Source: Euryarchaeota archaeon UBA103 | GTDB lineage: Archaea; Thermoplasmatota; Poseidoniia; Poseidoniales; Thalassarchaeaceae | Length of the DNA stretch: 7,605 bases | Reading direction: 5' to 3' | Assembly (NCBI GenBank): GCA_002506825.1 | Contig: DAYH01000012.1 | Span: 1 to 7,605 of the forward strand | Shown: positions 6,557 through 7,605 of the stretch, in pieces | How the letters are laid out: every line of letters starts with the position of its first letter | Numbering within the stretch: position 1 is the stretch's first letter | Translations under genes and position numbers: made by a program | The notes under the pieces: model-generated | The model's input: the letters and a program-made list of their open reading frames with translations, nothing else | Databases searched by the model: none | Told to the model about the DNA's origin: nothing

Positions 6557-7605
6557 ATGGTCACAAGGAAGTCGCTCACTTTTTTCACCGTTGCAATGCT
6601 CCTTAGCATGTCTGCCACAGTAGTTTCAGCGGATGTGGACATCAATCTCTCTGCAAATCCCAGCTCCGCTGAGGCGACACCCGACGAGGCCGCAGAGTAT
6701 ACCATTATCGTCCAAAATTCAGGAGATGATGATGCCGCAGTCTCACTTAGTACCCAGCAAGGCAATGACTGCAATGGGTTCTCATCTACTCTGGAGACTA
6801 CATTCGTACAGGTCGCCTCATCATCCTCAGAGTCAGTAACTCTCACAGTAACAGTTACTGACCAAGCTAGTGGAGAGTGTGAGACTACTGTAAACGCCCA
6901 AGGACAGGTTTCTGGAGGTGCTCCGGGAACCCCGTCCAATGCGGATGTCACCGTTCTAACTACCGCTGGCGATGGAGGTGGACTTTATTCTGTCAGCCTA
7001 TCCACAGATGAGTCGGCTACCAAGAACTACGATGGAGAGGATAACGAAGTTACTTGGGACGTTGACGTGGAGAATAATGGTGAGCAACAGGCCAATGTAC
7101 AATTAGAGATGACATCAGATAGTGACTGTGAGTCTGAGGATTTGACTGCAACAGTGGATCCCTCGGTCCTCCAGCTAGAGCCGGAGGGACAGGAGGAAGT
7201 TACAGTCACAATTGACATGCCCAACGGTGCTGAGACCGATGCAGGATCTCATTGCTTCATCCTAAAGGCCACAGTAACAAACGACCCGAATGCCGCCGAC
7301 CAAGCTGAAGATAATCTTACGTTAAGTCTGAATGTACCTCAGATAAAGGAATGCGACGCATCACTCCAGTTCAACTCTCATAATCTAGATCCAGGTGAGT
7401 CTGCTGCAAACTCAATAGAAGTCGAGAATATAGGCAATACTGAGTGGACAGTGACTGCCAATGCACAGTCTCTTGATGGAGATGATATTTCAGGTTGGAT
7501 AGATTTTGATAGTCCCCGTAGCAAGCTCCTGACAGAGCCAGGTAGCTCCGAAGATTCCCATACTTTCACATTCGATGTAACACCGGATGACTCTCTTGAG
7601 GCAGG
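6557..7605 (+). CDS. Secreted acidic protein with tandem beta-sandwich (NEW3/CARDB-like) modules, 3' partial
   Basis: An uninterrupted frame runs from the ATG at 6557 to the window end, giving 349 complete codons; the C-terminus lies outside. Residues 1-25 are a clear Sec signal peptide: basic MVTRK, a hydrophobic core, and cleavage expected after V-S-A. The mature part is very rich in Asp, Glu, Ser and Thr. It reads as three similar modules at about 26-118, 130-262 and 263-349+, each with a strand of the type V-x-V-x-N-x-G followed by a P/E-G turn and a V-T-V-T strand, typical of NEW3/CARDB-like Ig-fold domains. Modules 1 and 2 each hold two cysteines (C72/C108, C191/C233), likely one disulfide each; module 3 shows C266. 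No catalytic motif is visible. It starts 64 nt after the subtilase stop with no evident promoter. A surface stalk, adhesin or structural protein is the best guess. A possible GTG start at 6545 would add four residues. Confidence 0.85.
   Translation, partial: MVTRKSLTFFTVAMLLSMSATVVSADVDINLSANPSSAEATPDEAAEYTIIVQNSGDDDAAVSLSTQQGNDCNGFSSTLETTFVQVASSSSESVTLTVTVTDQASGECETTVNAQGQVSGGAPGTPSNADVTVLTTAGDGGGLYSVSLSTDESATKNYDGEDNEVTWDVDVENNGEQQANVQLEMTSDSDCESEDLTATVDPSVLQLEPEGQEEVTVTIDMPNGAETDAGSHCFILKATVTNDPNAADQAEDNLTLSLNVPQIKECDASLQFNSHNLDPGESAANSIEVENIGNTEWTVTANAQSLDGDDISGWIDFDSPRSKLLTEPGSSEDSHTFTFDVTPDDSLEA

Noticed and set aside
1..7605. CRISPR array, tRNA, rRNA, transposase or attachment-site repeats
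   Set aside because: No direct-repeat series, RNA gene motifs or mobile-element genes were seen; coding sequence covers nearly the whole window.

Overview
This window looks like part of an archaeal genome. It is most compatible with a planktonic euryarchaeon of the Thermoplasmatota, for example the marine group II/Poseidoniales type. That placement is inference, not a marker-gene identification. The clues are moderate GC, heavy use of AGA/AGG for Arg and ATA for Ile, Shine-Dalgarno-like purine runs before closely packed genes, and very large acidic surface proteins built from tandem beta-sandwich modules with an S8 protease. No rRNA, tRNA, CRISPR array, insertion sequence or integrase is visible.

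Four genes, all on the + strand, fill nearly the whole window. (1) Nt 1-1394 is the 3' part of a large, cysteine-free, beta-rich protein of unknown function, open at the left edge. (2) Nt 1394-1954 is a 186-aa single-pass membrane protein with a short cytosolic tail and an outside beta-sandwich-like domain. Its ATG overlaps the previous TGA by one base, so the pair is probably translationally coupled. (3) Nt 2008-6492 is a very large membrane-anchored subtilisin-family (S8) protease. In order it has a signal peptide, a duplicated inhibitor-like prodomain, a KP-43-like catalytic domain with intact Asp/His/Asn/Ser, a KP-43-like beta-barrel, a CARDB-like domain, a stalk of about five more beta-sandwich modules, one membrane helix and a cytosolic eight-ligand zinc finger. 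(4) Nt 6557-7605 is the 5' part of a secreted acidic protein of repeated beta-sandwich modules, open at the right edge.

The genes look like one co-oriented cell-surface cluster: gaps are 1-nt overlap, 53 nt and 64 nt, and no clear TATA/BRE promoter or terminator separates them. The likely shared theme is an exported, surface-tethered proteolytic or adhesive complex. Genes 1, 2 and 4 have no assigned enzymatic role.

The most notable item is the protease's domain architecture. An extracellular processing enzyme is joined through one helix to a cytosolic RING/PHD-like (binuclear treble-clef-like) zinc finger, which is an unusual layout for a secreted-type subtilase and suggests a link between surface proteolysis and an intracellular partner.
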